From positions 1,527,279-1,591,278 of the forward strand of contig JAINUG010000113.1 of the NCBI GenBank assembly GCA_029706075.1: a stretch of DNA of 64,000 nt, in the 5' to 3' direction. Both the position numbers and the translations under genes were made by a program. Source of the DNA: Aldrovandia affinis (lineage: Eukaryota > Chordata > Actinopteri > Notacanthiformes > Halosauridae). The notes beneath the pieces were generated by a model that had not been told where the DNA came from, made no database searches, and saw nothing but the letters and a program-made list of their open reading frames with translations. Positions 21,430-35,510 of this stretch are shown piece by piece (positions within the stretch are counted from its first letter, which is position 1; each line of letters opens with the position of its first letter).

Positions 21430-24400
21430 GGCCATAATATTCCTATTCTTTCCTTTCTTCTCTTTTGTCAATTCCCTCACTCCAAATATGTCTCCCCAGT
21501 TCCCCTCAACTCCCATATAAAGTCCAGGTTCCTTTCTGGCCTTAGGAGGAAATTCAGTCAGTCAGCCTCACACTCAAGAGAATTAAAGAGTGTGTTTATT
21601 TTTATTTTTGCATTATTGCATTGCATCCAAATGCAAGAAACTAGAGAAATCCTATTCCCCTAATTCTCATATGCTGTGGGCCTGAACTGCAGAGCTCACG
21701 GATGTCACAGTGGACCCACGATTCCGACTTGGTTTAGAAGCAGGTTCTGCTCAGTTTGTGGAATGCTAGCGCTTATTAACATAGAAGTCCTCAGAGAGAT
21801 GGACCAAATTCCTTGAACAGAAAATAAATGAAACATTGAATTGAACTTTACTATTCAAGGCAGGCAGCTCATGTCTGCAAAGCTGCACTGACGGCACACT
21901 TTGGCTCAGACCTCGCTCTCTTCCTTCCTTTCTTTCCATCTCATTCACATTGTCCTTCTTTCTCCCCGTCTCCCTCCCTCTCTCTCTCCCCATTTTATCC
22001 ACGGTGGTTCGACTTTTATTTTAGGAGGTCCAGATTAAAAGAGCACACTAATAAAAATCAATATCTCACAGAGCTTGTGAAACTACCAGTCCATGTTTTC
22101 AATGTCACAGACACCAGGGATGAATTTGCAGTCCTGACATGCATGCTAAGTAATACGGGCCCCAGGTAATTTACAATGTGTAAACATCCTATAACTACAA
22201 TGTGGAAGAGAATAATCAGAATTTTCATTTCTATTGGGAGATGGCAACAATAGTATTAGTAATAGCTGCAGGCATAATTTACCGGGGACATGCACAAGTT
22301 AATGTTCCAATGAACAGAAAATTTGCATCTACAAGGATATAACAGAGTTTACCAAGAATATATGCAGACACCTACTCTTATGGGTTTTGGGTGCGAGGTT
22401 TTTCCATGGACCGTTGTCACACAAACCAAACCTATCATTAATATCCATAATAAAATATGACCAATCCAAGGAAAAAGATATAGCCATATTCCATATATAA
22501 TGCAAATTTAAATAGCATTGTACAGGCTTTGATGAATGTGAAAATGTCAAACAAACTCATACGGAGAATGAATATAGGATACAATTTAAACATTGCCTGA
22601 TTTAAAAGCAAATGGTGACCTCTGAAAACAATCCTTCTCTGCTTTCGCTCAAATTAAATGTTAAATTATTTATGAGAAGTCTAAATTGTGACCCAGTGCA
22701 TGTTCAGCTGAGATCTCTACCAATCTGTTCAGGCTGTCCAGTGGCATAGGTGCATAGGTAAGCTAGCTAGTTCATGATTTTCAAATCAAGACAAGCTTCT
22801 CTTTCCCTTACCTATTTTTATTGTTCTGATCACATCGTTGTGGTCAGTGATCGTTGTTGTGCATAATTCCTAAAATTAATGAAGTCATAAATCACTTTAA
22901 TTTACACTGATGAATTCTGGGAACAAAAATATCACATTATAATTCAACACAGCAGTCCATCCATGTGATCTATCCACATGGTATTCACTGAGAAGATATT
23001 TCCCTTAGCTGTGTATGTACTTCATTAATAAGGGTGCTACTATGTCTCAGATAAGAAAAATACTGATGGCTAGGGTGTTAGGCAAAGGTCCAAACAGGTC
23101 CAAACATTGTATATATTTTAAATAAATATGCGTGTGGTATAGTGTTTAAAAACGGTTCCCTTTCCTTGGCCCCCTAATAATAAAATCAGCCCTGAGCTGT
23201 GCGCAAGACTCCTGGTAAGCAGGGGAGGGTCTTTCCATTGCGACAAGCACTTCATCAAGCAGTCGTGCATTAGCCACTGGAAAATGCAAATGGACACGCA
23301 CAAGCACACACACCACAGCAGCGAAGAGAGGCGCTCCGGGGGGAAAAAGAGACATCATCCATGGGTGCATGTTGTACCAAAGATCTTGTACATTCACCAC
23401 GAAGGAATAACTCGCTATGCCCTGCATTGCAGCCATACAGTATCGGCAGACCTCCCCCAGCTCCCAATGGAAGCTGGAGCAGGATGATTTCTCAGTGACA
23501 GGGACCACAATGTGGATCCTTTCAGTTAGTCAGCAGGATAAGCCCTCCAATTAGATCCCCTGTTCTGGCCCATAGTCTGCCTGCTTAATAGCTAATACCT
23601 TTTTAAAAGAAGAGGTAATTGTGATCTTATCAGCAACCATTCTATTGAATTCCATCCCATTACCTATTTGCTGGGCAGAAACCCTTATTGGAGGACAACT
23701 TACATTTTCAATATTGGCAATTCATACCACTGGATGCTTAGTGAAACAATTCAGGTTAAGTGCCTTGGTTTGAACCCATAGTCTTCTTTTACAAGCATAT
23801 TTATTTATGTGGGGGTCAGGGGAGTGGAGATAGCATATCCTTGTCAAAGGTCAAAGGTTTGCATCTTAAAAGGCCTGGGGCATGTGACAAAGCTACAGTA
23901 CACCAACTAGGGCCACCAGTGCACTTCTGAAAAATACATAAACAGGCTTCAATGTGTACCTGTCCTTTCTGATCGTTGAGTGGATTTCAGATTGTAAATA
24001 ATTCAGTTCCAAACATAACCCAGCATGCAAGATTTCGCACAGGGAACCTTGTGATGGAGGCCAAAGAGAATCACAGAGGGGGGCGGGGTTGGGGGGGGCA
24101 GGCATTTCTGTGTCAATTGGATTTGTCACTCTAACAATTATAGACAACACAGAGGGGAGGGAGGGGGGCATACCGTGCCCCCCTGTTGAGTGACCTGATG
24201 GATCAACACTGCACATGCTGCGTTTTATTCATGCCGATGATTGTTCCTCCCCACCCAGGCACGGAAGCAGATGTTTGACACTTTGCCCCGATGCTGAATT
24301 TCGCTTCCATCCTGAGGGGCTGGGGATGAATCGCTTTTGCAGCTTGATTAAAGATCAAACATTTGGTTGTCAGGAAGCAACAGAAGAAGACAGCTGCATG

Positions 24401-24510
24401 TCTTTGGTCAATCTTTATTTGCAGAGTGTCTTTTTTTAAATACGCGTGATGGAACTATCACTTCTATCACTATGGTAGCAGCACTAGAATTGAACTCGAA
24501 TAAATAACAG
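21430..24510. other. Unique DNA with two low-complexity tracts
   Basis: No gene is supported. 21905-21992 is a C/T-rich tract (TCC, TCTC units). 24076-24174 contains two G-rich runs, GGGGGGCGGGGTTGGGGGGGG and GGGGAGGGAGGGGGG, with G-quadruplex potential. Blocks at 22080-22700 and 24200-24440 are repeat-free and could be regulatory. Confidence 0.4.
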
Positions 24511-24514
24511 CCAG

Positions 24515-24700
24515 CTGGCTGGGAGTGCCGATATGAGCTCGCTGCATATAAGAGTGTGTACCGGAGTCACAGTTGATGGCTTGGCAAGTTCCGGCTCGGA
24601 GGAGGGGTGGTGGGGGGGTAGTTGACATGAAAACAGGGTATAATTGGCTACTAAATTGGGAGAAAAAGGGGAAAAATCTTAAAAATAAATAAATACAGCC
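24515..24700 (+). mobile_element. tRNA-derived SINE, family S1, 5'-truncated
   Basis: It begins within the body (CTGGGAGTGCC) and keeps GGCTCGGAGGAG and the tail ATAATTGGCTACTAAATTGGGAGAAAAAGGGG followed by an A-rich end. The head is absent. Confidence 0.8.
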
Positions 24701-24709
24701 AGGAGAGTA

Positions 24710-26300
24710 TCCTCTGCAAGTTTGCAAGCTCATCAAAGGCAAAGTCTCATGGAATGCCAACAGGCTCTTGAGAGGAAAGGAAAAGACTTCACACATCAAT
24801 AGGAAGCCACGTGAAAAGCATGGCCTAATGAGAAACGGTGTCCATTTCATCATTTGTGCTGTATGATAAAATGGCCTTAAATGGTTTGTTTCTTGGGGTC
24901 CCCATTACTGCTGAGGCAGTCCCTCTGGTTCCATGAGTGTCAGCTTACCATCCCTCAAAACGAGCGCCATTAGCAGTGTCCACGGACTCAAACTCACCAC
25001 ACGCACTAATGAATGAGCTGAAATTTGTTGGTGAGCACACAAGCAAATGGAAGTAAAGGTTTTATATTGGACATTAATGAACCGTGTTTGACACAAAGCA
25101 ATTTAAATCATTGGCTTTTCTTTTGTTCTGTTGACAAGGGAGGTCTTCCATTTCCTGTTTCCAAGTCATGGCAATGGAATTGATTGTCATTGTTTTTGAA
25201 TGTTGTTCACAGGGTGGTTTTTAAGGGAAAACTAACAGACGTTCATTTCTTTGTATTAAATCAAAGCTTTGTATACCTTTTTTTAATAACTGCGAATAAA
25301 TCATTCTCCCAGAATACTGTACCTTCTGGCTGTGCTGGCAGTCAAATATGCCAAACGTTCTTGCTGAACAGTCAAGGCCTTTCATCTGTGTATAATGAAT
25401 TGTAGTTTGGGGGGTTGGGGGCATCCAGGTTTGATCCATGTCATACTACAATGGTTTTAGATGCAGGATAGTGCCTCTGTGTGGTAGCCTATAGAAGAGC
25501 AGCACAGCAATTTTCTATATCCAACTGGAACAGCACACACTGAATCTGAAGCTTTGTGTTCAATGACCAAATTTCCATAAATGATGTCGACGATTAAATG
25601 TCAATCCCAAACCTTTCCCAGGAATGGCTCATGTAACTGAATTATTTTAATATGTTGTCTCTTTAACCTCTTAACTGTCACCGCCTATTTTTTAATCCCC
25701 AGCTATTTACACATACCCAAATATAACAGTTCATGGCCACATTTTGGTATAATTTTTAAGGGAATACCTTGCGATTTATGAGTGTGTGGACACAACACAG
25801 CCTAAAGTGCCAAAGATCAAACATACAATATATAGGCATTGTATTTTTCTTGTGTAGAAAGTCAAAAGAAATAACGGGGTCACATTTCATGATATACTGT
25901 ACCTATAGAATTGTGCGCATGCTGCAATTAAGTCTGTGTAAAACAGTCTTCTAGACCCAAGGGCTCATGGGCTAGAGGGCTTTTAGTGAGTGGTGTCCCA
26001 AAATCATTCCAAGGTGGCCAAATTTACCCCATGATTTCTATTCACTTCTGTGCCGCTGGAAAATATACGAAAACACTTGGATGACTATAAAACCTGTTTT
26101 TATCGCCGAAACCATTATGGGTCATTATTTTGTTTACAAAATATATACTAATGTGATGTCTCCAAGTGACACTGAGAATCACACTACAACATGATGTTGC
26201 CTATGAGACACACACACCAAATAATTGGATAACAAGAACAGAAGGCCCCTCCCTCCAATGTAAAAAAAAAAAAAAAAGTAGCCACAGGCATTTCATTTGC
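24710..26300. other. Unique and possibly repeat-like DNA
   Basis: No gene is seen. 25640-26280 has the texture of an old DNA element (TTTAACCTCTTAACTGTCACC near 25660) but the second end was not found. A 15-base A run lies at 26262-26277. Confidence 0.3.
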
Positions 26301-26379
26301 CATTATCAACTTTTTCCCACAAAAAATAAAGCATCAGCTGTCAAAATTAGGTAAATAAATAAAACATATCAAAATATTG

Positions 26380-26440
26380 CACAAAGATAAAAATAAATAA
26401 TATATATATATTATAATAATATATACATAATGTAACAAAT
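26380..26440. repeat. A/T-only simple repeat
   Basis: AATAAAT and TATATA units with no other bases. Confidence 0.85.
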
Positions 26441-26449
26441 ATTGTTTAT

Positions 26450-28900
26450 CCAAGACAAAATGTTCTTTTGTCAGGCACCACAGGAAAAGGTACAGGTTAT
26501 TTTGGTTGTGCCAGTCTTTCAAAAGCCAGCCAATGGAGTATCAGATAAAAAGAGGGCATTTACACTCATGTGTAGACATGCTTTTTGATTAGTATATACA
26601 CAGTATATACAAATATATATCAGTTTTACACAACAATTTTGAAGGATAGAATATGTGTAATGAACGCACAATTAATGTGGCACAAAATCTGGGACAGATG
26701 CATTGTTCTGATGTCATTTTGTAAATTGACAGGTGGCGAATGGCTACATCAAACTCTTTCCAACACCATATCCGATAAAATGAGACATTACGTTTGACAA
26801 GGTGCTAACAATAGATACCTGCTTGACAACTAGTCAGAAAAATGTGACACCCTGGATTGTAAGGCAAATGAACCCAAACGACCCACCTCGAACAGATCAT
26901 TACAGCAGCATCATATAGACCCAGTCCACAACATTCAGGGCAACATGCTTGCTTGTCTCTTAGCATTATAGATCCAGCCAATCTTTGTAACAAGCCTCCC
27001 ATGTCTAATCGCTTTTACTCAAGTCTCGATTACCACTTTACATCCATTGACAAAAGAGCCGTGGGATGCATGCGAAGGCTGAACTCTCGACGGCGGCGAG
27101 TGAGCTCTAGCTAACCACGCTGGCAGATATATCCACTGCTCGCCTGATTGCATCTTATCCAGCTAAGTGTTCCATCTCTCGCACTTGATGGATCGGCCTC
27201 ATTTGGCCAGGAAAATCATCTGATCATCTTTGAATGCAGGAGTGCAGAGAGCACAAACGCATCCATTTCACACATAGACGGCTGCAGCGTGGCGTTAGAA
27301 GAGTCTGTCGACTGTGTCGCATCAGGCCAATGTTGAACAATTGTTAGAGGACGAGGGAAAGATGCAAGCCGAGTTTAAAACACGTTTTAAGAAATTGAAG
27401 ACTCCAAACTGCCAGTGGGCTACACGGAGGAATGTAATTATTCCCTAGCTTTACACTGGAAGTGGGAAGGAAAGGGCTGTAGCACCTTCTGCTTCCGGGG
27501 ATTACATATAACATTACACTACTGCATCATTCAGTTTACATTTCACGTCTTCCCTGTTTTACAGCTGCAATCCCGCTGGGGTAATTTGGTTAACGTACTT
27601 GCCCGGAGGTAAAACAGCACACAATCAACCCAAAATCGTCCCATCAACCCTCTCATCACAGATTAAATACCCTGACCTTATCACAAAACTGCTGCCCTGC
27701 TCACTGCTCCATCCCATGCCATGAGCACTGCTGTGGTTCCACTATGCTCTCTGGTCATCCATGTGACCGATGGAATTAAGGAGAGTAGCGCAAAAAATGA
27801 TACCTCCCTCTCATTTATGTGTTACTGCATTTGAACATAAATTAGCATAAGGTAAACATATATACATAAATATACAACTCAGTCCAGCAGAAAAGCCAGC
27901 ATTGGTGCAAGCAAAGTGGGTTTTTCTGCATTTGTCAAACAAAGTAAGTCCTAGTCACTGAAGCCACACAGAAGCGTCCTGCTGATATGCAAAAGACTCT
28001 GACCCAGGCTTTGACCGGACATGAAGAGGAAGCTGTGAACAGACACAGGGATGCCACTCTGAAACCAGCTCAATAAAAACAACAATCCATATTTTCACAG
28101 TAGGGCAAGATAAGAGGTTGCAACAACTGAATATCTCAGCTCTACAGCAGGGAGGGTACCAAATATCCCATTATTTGGACTGCTCACCCATGAGGCCACT
28201 GATCAATTGCTTGCATCTGTATTTAAATGCTTGTTACTTAACAAAGAAATCCATGGTTATACACTTTCTCATCAATATTTGTGAAGCAATTGCATAAGTT
28301 AATTAACTGACATTGTGAATTGAAAAGTCTGAAAGTGAGTGAAGTGAATTCGGGACCTGGTGCTAATGTCCTGGGATTTTGATGGGACAGACCAGCACTA
28401 CCAGTAACATACGCTTGGAGGAACAAACTCCTGGGACTCCTTTATATCAATGCATACGACAGAAGGTGATCGTTTGGTAAATTTGTCTTGCCTACTGGGC
28501 ATCATTGTAAAGGGAGGGGGTTTGTCACTGGTACTGGGAAAAAAAACCTTACAGCATCATTGAACATTGACATGCTCAGAGATGGGAATACAATATCAAC
28601 GGTCTCAGTCAAGGGAGCAATGGAAAGCATTGTACTAAAATCCCACTGATAACCTTTGCTCCGAATGACACATACTTTCAGTGGTTGGTATTCAGATACT
28701 GGTGAAGCCAGTAATGATCTTCTGGCCTGGGGACTACAGTTTTAAACCCAGTTGGTGCATTGATGCGGTGCCCTCTGAACATGATAATGCATTCCAAAAA
28801 TACAGCTGTTATGTAAATCAAAACAATGTAAATCAGCTGTATCGTTGCGACCTTTGAGCAAATAATAATGTGAAATGCAGTGTGACTTTAGCCACCCACT
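26450..28900. other. Unique DNA, no supported gene
   Basis: CpG is slightly raised at 27060-27310 (TCTCGACGGCGGCGAG). No repeat family or credible exon is recognised. Confidence 0.4.
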
Positions 28901-28919
28901 TTTGCAACTTAATGAGGGA

Positions 28920-29880
28920 ACGGCATTGTATGCACATTCGACTCACATTCAGCAAGAGTGACAGATATCAAGGGTATTTCATGCCTCCCATTCACTGCGG
29001 ACAATGAAGCTGCCGCAGCTCATAGCAAAAGAACATTGGATTACAAGTATAAGTAGCTTTGCTATGACAGCAACGCCTTGACACTTCACCAGAAATGTAT
29101 AAAAGGCGCTCGTGACAGTATGTCCATTGGAAAGTTTCTTTCAGGGCAATTCATCCGTGAATGTGTACTTTCCCTGTCCCTTGATGTATTAAACGCAAGA
29201 CCTCACACTAATCAGCTTCAAAGGCCAAGGTTATTATCACGACTAGATTTTCCTCACAGGATTACATACAAAATGAATGAAAATAGCTCATTACTCATGC
29301 TATGTGGACTACACCGGGGCCTCGTTGGGCCAAACCTTTGCGATACTGAATGCCAAATTAGTTACGCAAAAAAGTTATCTGTGCTGTAAGCAGCCATCTG
29401 TAACCCTGGCCGCAGCACAGTGGGAAATCAGGCCCACCCAGAGAGTGCCAAACAACATGTTGAAATGGTGCCCGTGAGTAGTCGCAGCCTCCTTTTCAGC
29501 ATCCGTTGGATATTGCGCCTACAATCTGAGCAGAAACATACCGCAAAAGGGCCACACGGTGGGACCAGGTCAGCCCCATGTCACGCTCCATTGCGGTGAA
29601 CCCATATCTTGATTGGAGGAAACCTATCGGAGGGCCTTTGGAAAGCACATATGAAAAATTAATGAATATCCAGATATCACAGTTGAAGCCAATTTAGGAA
29701 TAACGCCGCGATTCCACTCCCCTAGGTTTAATTATGGACTTGTTCATCTAAATGCCTGATTTCATTTGACTGTATAATTGTTTAAAAGGTGGCGAGAGTG
29801 GCAAATTAAAAGGTGCCCCCTGGCCTCACAGTTAGGTTGTGATACATTACTGCTCACATCTGCACAGGGAGCATATTCAA
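28920..29880. promoter_or_regulatory. Candidate conserved non-coding element, best of its kind here
   Basis: About 950 bp without simple repeats or transposons and with even composition. Homeodomain-type cores are frequent, e.g. AAAATTAATGAATATCC (29654-29670) and GGTTTAATTATGG (29725-29737), beside CpG-containing CGCCGCGATTCC. Open frames are short and unconvincing. An enhancer reading is inference. Confidence 0.3.
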
Positions 29881-29889
29881 GTGCAATCA

Positions 29890-32830
29890 ACAGTCTCTGT
29901 CTCTACCGGCTGCTTAACGGTGCCTGAAATCACTTCTGTGGAAGATGAGGGTGGTTGTATCAACTCCCCCAACTGTACACATAAATTCTGATGCAAGATT
30001 AGCGGCAGCGTATATCGAACCCGACAGTACACTGGAGACAAATGGAAAATGTCTCTAAAACTCACTTTCCAGTTAGAGCTCAAATCCCAGTGGCCCTTGG
30101 ACCCAAGGGTTTTACTGTTCTGGGGTTAGGGAGACAGTGTAATGCAGTGGATATTAGACATATTAATGGTTAACCTTGATCCAAGATAGTTTAGTCCCCC
30201 TACAAAATAAAATTATAATTTAAAATGTAAAAATTATAATAATAACAAGAATTTTCCCACAAGGGGTTAAGGTAAATTAAGATTGTTTTGTTAAACGTTG
30301 AATATTTGTCCCAAGAAATAACTTTGCCGTCATCAACTTTGTTATGTTAAGTAATGTGAGCCTAATGTAAACAATTGTTTTTAATTAGTAATGCTGACAA
30401 TTAACTGGTTATACATCAAAATGTGATTTTTTAAAAAAGCAGTTTTTAATTATTTACATCCCTGGTGAATAGGGAACATGACATGGTAAACTGAAAGGTT
30501 TCATTACCAGTTAGGGCAATGTGGCTGTACCCTTGGGGAATGTACTTACCCTGTGCAGCTTCAGAACATAACCAGCTGTGAATGGATACTATGTTGAAAT
30601 TAAGCTCTGCCAGTTGCACTGTCCAAGGAAAAAAACAATAGTAGTATTAGACTAATAATAATGATGCTGCCCAAGCAAACTTCCCTCCTACATCACTGCA
30701 GTGCCTGAACAGCTGCTCAACACTCCTGCCAGTTACATTGAGAATAAATCATTTCCGATATTCAGATATTCGTGCTCATCCTCACTGAGATTATTTAAGA
30801 GGCAATCCAAATCCTGTTCATGTCCAACAATACATTTGGAAATCCTAAAAGCAAAGGTGATTTTAGACTCCATTGTCTGCTTGAATGCAGTTTCAAGTGC
30901 CATGGCAATAGCCTCTATGTTTGTCTTACAATATACTTTGCTAAGACCCGATCAAAAATACATTCATTCTTAAATGTTACAAATGCAAATTTACAGACAT
31001 TCCCAATTAATTAAACACAACCCCTCACCAAAGGCTTGGACAACAGCTTGCTAGGTGCTTACTGAGCCTAGGCCTTGGACTCTAGGCAACTAATATTTCC
31101 CGTACTATAGAGTCTCAAAACATAAACTACACTGTTTCAGACTGTCAGGAGATTCCGATGGGAATCTGGCACAGTTTCAAAACAGTATTCAACAAATGGC
31201 TGGTGTTAAAAGATATTACAGCAACCCTGCGTATCTGTTAATGCACGGATAGTCATACTGCCAGAATATAAAGGCTCCATTGCAACCAGCTTTGTGTAAT
31301 TCTCTTCAAGACGCCGATTAAATACCATGCCTGAAGTCGAACACCAGATGGGGGATGTTCAACCTGGAGAATTAAGCTCTAAAAAGGGCACATCTCTATC
31401 TAAGGTACAGTAAAGTATATAAATATAAAGTAAAGGTACTGCTACAAATTCACAGAGGCCTTCTTTACTATGAAGCCAAGGCTGCTGAAGGAATCGATGC
31501 AAACCTTGAGGTTTTATTTTCATTATTCACTGAACATAATGGAAACATTACATGAAAAAAGTACAGCAGGCCAAGCTAAAACTATACTCTGCTGGTACAT
31601 TAACCATAGGCATTAGAGGTCACGACTAAAATAATCCAGTGGCAGAAAGGCTGAATTTGTTACAGAGGCAAAAAAAGACTCAACAACACCTCCGCTCCAC
31701 ATGGGAAGTTGTCTTAGATCCATCTATGTGGGGGGTGTCATGTTTTCATCATCTGTTCCAACCTGACACCTGCCCCCCCCCCCCAAAAAAAAAGATTTCC
31801 TAAATCTAATATGTTCAAAATGTACTCCGCACCATAGGTTGTTAGGGCCAATTTTACCCTGCTGCAATCAATTTTAATCAAATTGTGCATTACCCGAGGT
31901 AATCAGGGAAACTTGTTTTTTCAATTCCCTGTTGCTGCACATCCCACAAGTTTGTCGCCAAAAGACTTAATTAATTAGTGAACAATAGACCACACAACTA
32001 TTGTGTCAAAGAGCATCGTATTGATCACTCGATCCTTAAACAAAAACACTGAATCACTGGCTATACTAAAAAATGACTGAGACCTAGATTCATACTGCTC
32101 CAGAGATTCATACTGGGAGAAATTATTGAAATTCAAATACAGATGTGTGATCTGACAAGAAGAGTGCTGACAGAAAAGCTTATAGATGCATGTTGAGGCT
32201 CTATTGCTCGTTTCTCAGTGAGGGTTACAGACTCGGTTGTTGCTGACCTGCAAGATGCAGGCTAACATTTATAGAAATTAACATATCAAGCTTTAACTCC
32301 ATGCTTGAATACGACACATCAGATTTACTGTAGACTGCCACATAAATATAATGAAGAGCAAAAGACAGTTGGAGCAAGGTTTTTTTTTTTTTACCTTATT
32401 ATTTCAAATAATGCAATCACTGGGGACTGCTCAACCACAGAAGTCCAAGCTGTCGCCTGGCTCCTTGTCCATATGTCTCTCCATTGCCCACCACATAAAG
32501 GGCAACATGAGGGCAAAACTCCCTTTTGGAGGTCTTTACAGCATGCTATGTTCCCAGTATATCACATAAAGGACTCTTTGTTTTTAAGAAAACATTTAAT
32601 AATGTTATGCTAAGAATGTTCCAGAAAACGATGAAGTGAATAGCGCTCGAGGTCTTACAATCTGCCAGGTTCCATGCATTTATTATTATGTATTCTTCTT
32701 CTCTTTGCTACAAATTGACACTTGCTGTTTAGAGTGTTTCACTTAAGTCATAACAAATACTTAATCATTCTATTCCTCCAAGACCAAGGGGTCATGACAC
32801 TGCATCTTTCTCATAACTTACACATTCAGT
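29890..32830. other. AT-rich unique DNA, nothing recognised
   Basis: Contains a C11/A9 homopolymer junction at about 31773-31794 and a T12 run at 32380-32392. No gene or repeat family is seen. Confidence 0.45.
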
Positions 32831-32839
32831 GCATCAGAG

Positions 32840-35115
32840 CCTGCATATTGCCTCCTGGCGTCCGGACTTGCTTGCGCTCTGATTGAACATATTCCTCACT
32901 CCTATTGCGCAATGAACTCGACATCCGTGGGCGCAGTAGCGGTGAAAGGGGGAATATCACCCAAATCTCCTCTACATAGTGAAGGAAAATGGGCAATTTA
33001 AATTCAGCCATCGATTATTGTGTCCAGTTATTATATTAGAATATAATCACTTGATAGGTCTTTTATGGGAAGCCTGAATGTGCGTTCAGGTTCAACTGTC
33101 CAATGTGCATCCATAGCCGTATACTGTCGTTACGCAGCGCCTACAACGACTATCGATACTGTTCCATTCAGTATATGTATTGATAGAAATACATGCCGAG
33201 TTTTAAAAACAGGATTCCTGGAATACTTAAATGGCGTCTTGTACGGAAGAATAGTCTGCACGCTCAACAGATGGGCAATTGTTCGCAGATTCCATAGTCC
33301 CGTTTGTCAGGAAGGCTGAGGATCATAATGCCACCTGCTTGCGCGTGGAACACCTGGGAGGCGCACTTAGATCTAATACCAGAGCAAGAAACGCATCGCG
33401 CGAGCAATCACGTTCAAAACAAGAGCCAACCATCCTCAAATCTCCAACTATTGTCTAGGATGACTACAGCGGGCGCCAAAGCACACTCTTTTGCCTCCTT
33501 CCTACAAGACGCTGTATGCACTTGGTACGGTGTGGTAGATTAACGCAATATCGCTTGTTTCTAAATGTTTTACTGTAACAATCTAAACTAATGTAAGAGC
33601 ACGACAGCGCAAAGAGTATGTGGTTTTGAAGCATTTTTTAAAGGAATGAACACATGGTTACGTTCGGCATCTTTTCGCGTGCTCTGCATTGATGACATCT
33701 CAAAAAATGCACAACAGTAACATCGAGAAATACTACAAACGGTTTTAGTCTGATTTATTCATGCATGATTCTCATAGGCTTTCGATCCGTTTGCTAAAAC
33801 GGTCGCATGCTATTCACTGCGTCCAGCTACACAGCTCCGGGGGAAGGAGAGAGGTTAAGCGGGATTCGGCAAGCGTTAAGACGTTCACTGCCAATAACGG
33901 AAGAAAATAAGCGCGCCTTATGGTCCACTTACTGCAAGAAATGCGCAGTTGTGCAGAATGTAAATGCATACTTTACTTTTCACCGTGCGACCGATTTAAA
34001 GCACTGCAAACGCATCACACAGATGTAGATGATATTCTGCCAAACATTTCCCCAAATAAGCTACCGCATCTTCATTCGCTTGGTGTAAATGCTAGCCAAC
34101 TTTAAACCCTTTCAGTGGATGTGAGGGACGGGGTCTGTGCAGACGATTGAATCGACCAGGTGTTCAGCAGCAGCTCCGATCAGTTTCTCCTGTGCGTGTT
34201 TCCCACCTTAGCGATCAAACATACTAATCAATGTGCTGAAAGTGTCGAAACGTCCGTGCATAATTTATATACTAAAGCATACATACTAAAGCATTTTCAT
34301 CCAAACATAAAATTGTAAAATCATCATTGTTTTCCGTACCTGATCACTGTTAGCAGTAGTTATTAGATATTTCCCGATCTGTTTCGTAGATCCACATGAA
34401 GTTTCCCATCCCTGGCGTTTTTCAGTTTGAGAGAGAGAATATGATTTACCGGTGCAGCGCTCCCTACGATCTCGCAACCGCTGAAGCGCCCCTGCTTTCC
34501 TCCGACAAACGCATGAGAATACGAATTTAAAATAGAGGCAGAAAAATAAAAACATGAAATTAAACTAAATGAAAACGAAATAAAAAACATACACAATGCA
34601 ATAAAAATAAATCATAGAGGAACGCTATACGGAAAGGGGCCAGTTTTGTTCACAAACTGTCGGGATTGGTAATTCCACTATGCGTCTCCATCATCTGATG
34701 CACTGTATTCCAAATGTGTTCAAGAATGCGCTCATTCTCAAACTCTGCAACATTGGGACGACGGCGTTCTGTTATCCGTTAATTCCGAGTCTGTAGATTA
34801 TTTTCCAGGGCTTCGAGGGAGACGCATGAGCTGCACGCAGTGGTCGTGACTCTCTCTTCTACCCCTCTCTTATTTATGTGTGTCTCTCTCTGACTCTCTC
34901 CTGCACTGACATTCGAGATATCCACAGGCAACGGCACACGGTCGGGAATCTAGCTGCCCGCATTCACTTATGCACCGAGAGGAGCGCGCTCCCTCTTCGC
35001 CGCGCACCAGAGCGCGCGAACCGATTTCCTGACGTCAGCACGCGCAGGTTCCAAATGGAGCGAGCTGCAAGTTTGAGGATGTGGAGCGGGACCGCGCCTT
35101 ACCTGTGTGAAGTCA
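32840..35115. promoter_or_regulatory. CpG-rich interval with dense core at 34900-35110: candidate promoter
   Basis: CpG density rises near 32840, stays high for over 2 kb and peaks in the last 200 bp (more than 20 CpGs, e.g. CGCCGCGCACC, GCGCGCGAACCG), then falls sharply into CpG-free AT-rich DNA after 35115. Broad moderate-GC CpG clusters like this mark unmethylated promoters in fish. A perfect CRE lies in the core. Splice-donor-like sites on the minus strand (CAG/GTAAGG ending at 35103; CAG/GTACGG near 34340) hint at a minus-strand transcript. No coding exon is recognised, so the first exon would be non-coding. Confidence 0.45.
35030..35037. promoter_or_regulatory. Perfect CRE palindrome TGACGTCA
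   Basis: Consensus CREB/ATF site inside the densest CpG cluster of the window. CpG-containing CREs outside islands decay quickly by deamination, so its retention supports a promoter reading. Confidence 0.5.
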
Positions 35116-35129
35116 GACAAGCGCTTAAA

Positions 35130-35505
35130 TGTTTTTATATTATTCATTGCTGCTCCCCCCATGCCTTAATTTTCTATATGAGTTTCGTAAATATTAGTGT
35201 TATTACATTTTAAACTGTGTACACCTTAACTGTCATATGATTGCCAAATATGTAGCCTATACAACTGATTGGGCTGTTTATGTAATCATCAGTCAGTTAT
35301 ATAATACATGAGTTGGGTCAAAATGTTAGGCTGAAATAATATAATTGTAGTTTGTTGGCAAATTGGGGGTAATATGACAAAACAGCTCTGCTCTTCAGGA
35401 TTGCCTGTCCCCTGGTGGCATTCATGCCACATCCCATTAATTTTGACTGATTACAGCCTATAGTATCTATACTTACTCCAAGGCATCACAATCAAGGATT
35501 CTAGG
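35130..35505. other. AT-rich spacer, nothing recognised
   Basis: CpG-poor DNA between the island and a Tc1-like element. Confidence 0.5.
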
Positions 35506-35510
35506 TAATA

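Noticed and set aside
25640-26290. piggyBac-like element suggested by TTTAACCTCTTAACTGTC
   Set aside because: No matching opposite terminus or TTAA pair could be found by eye.
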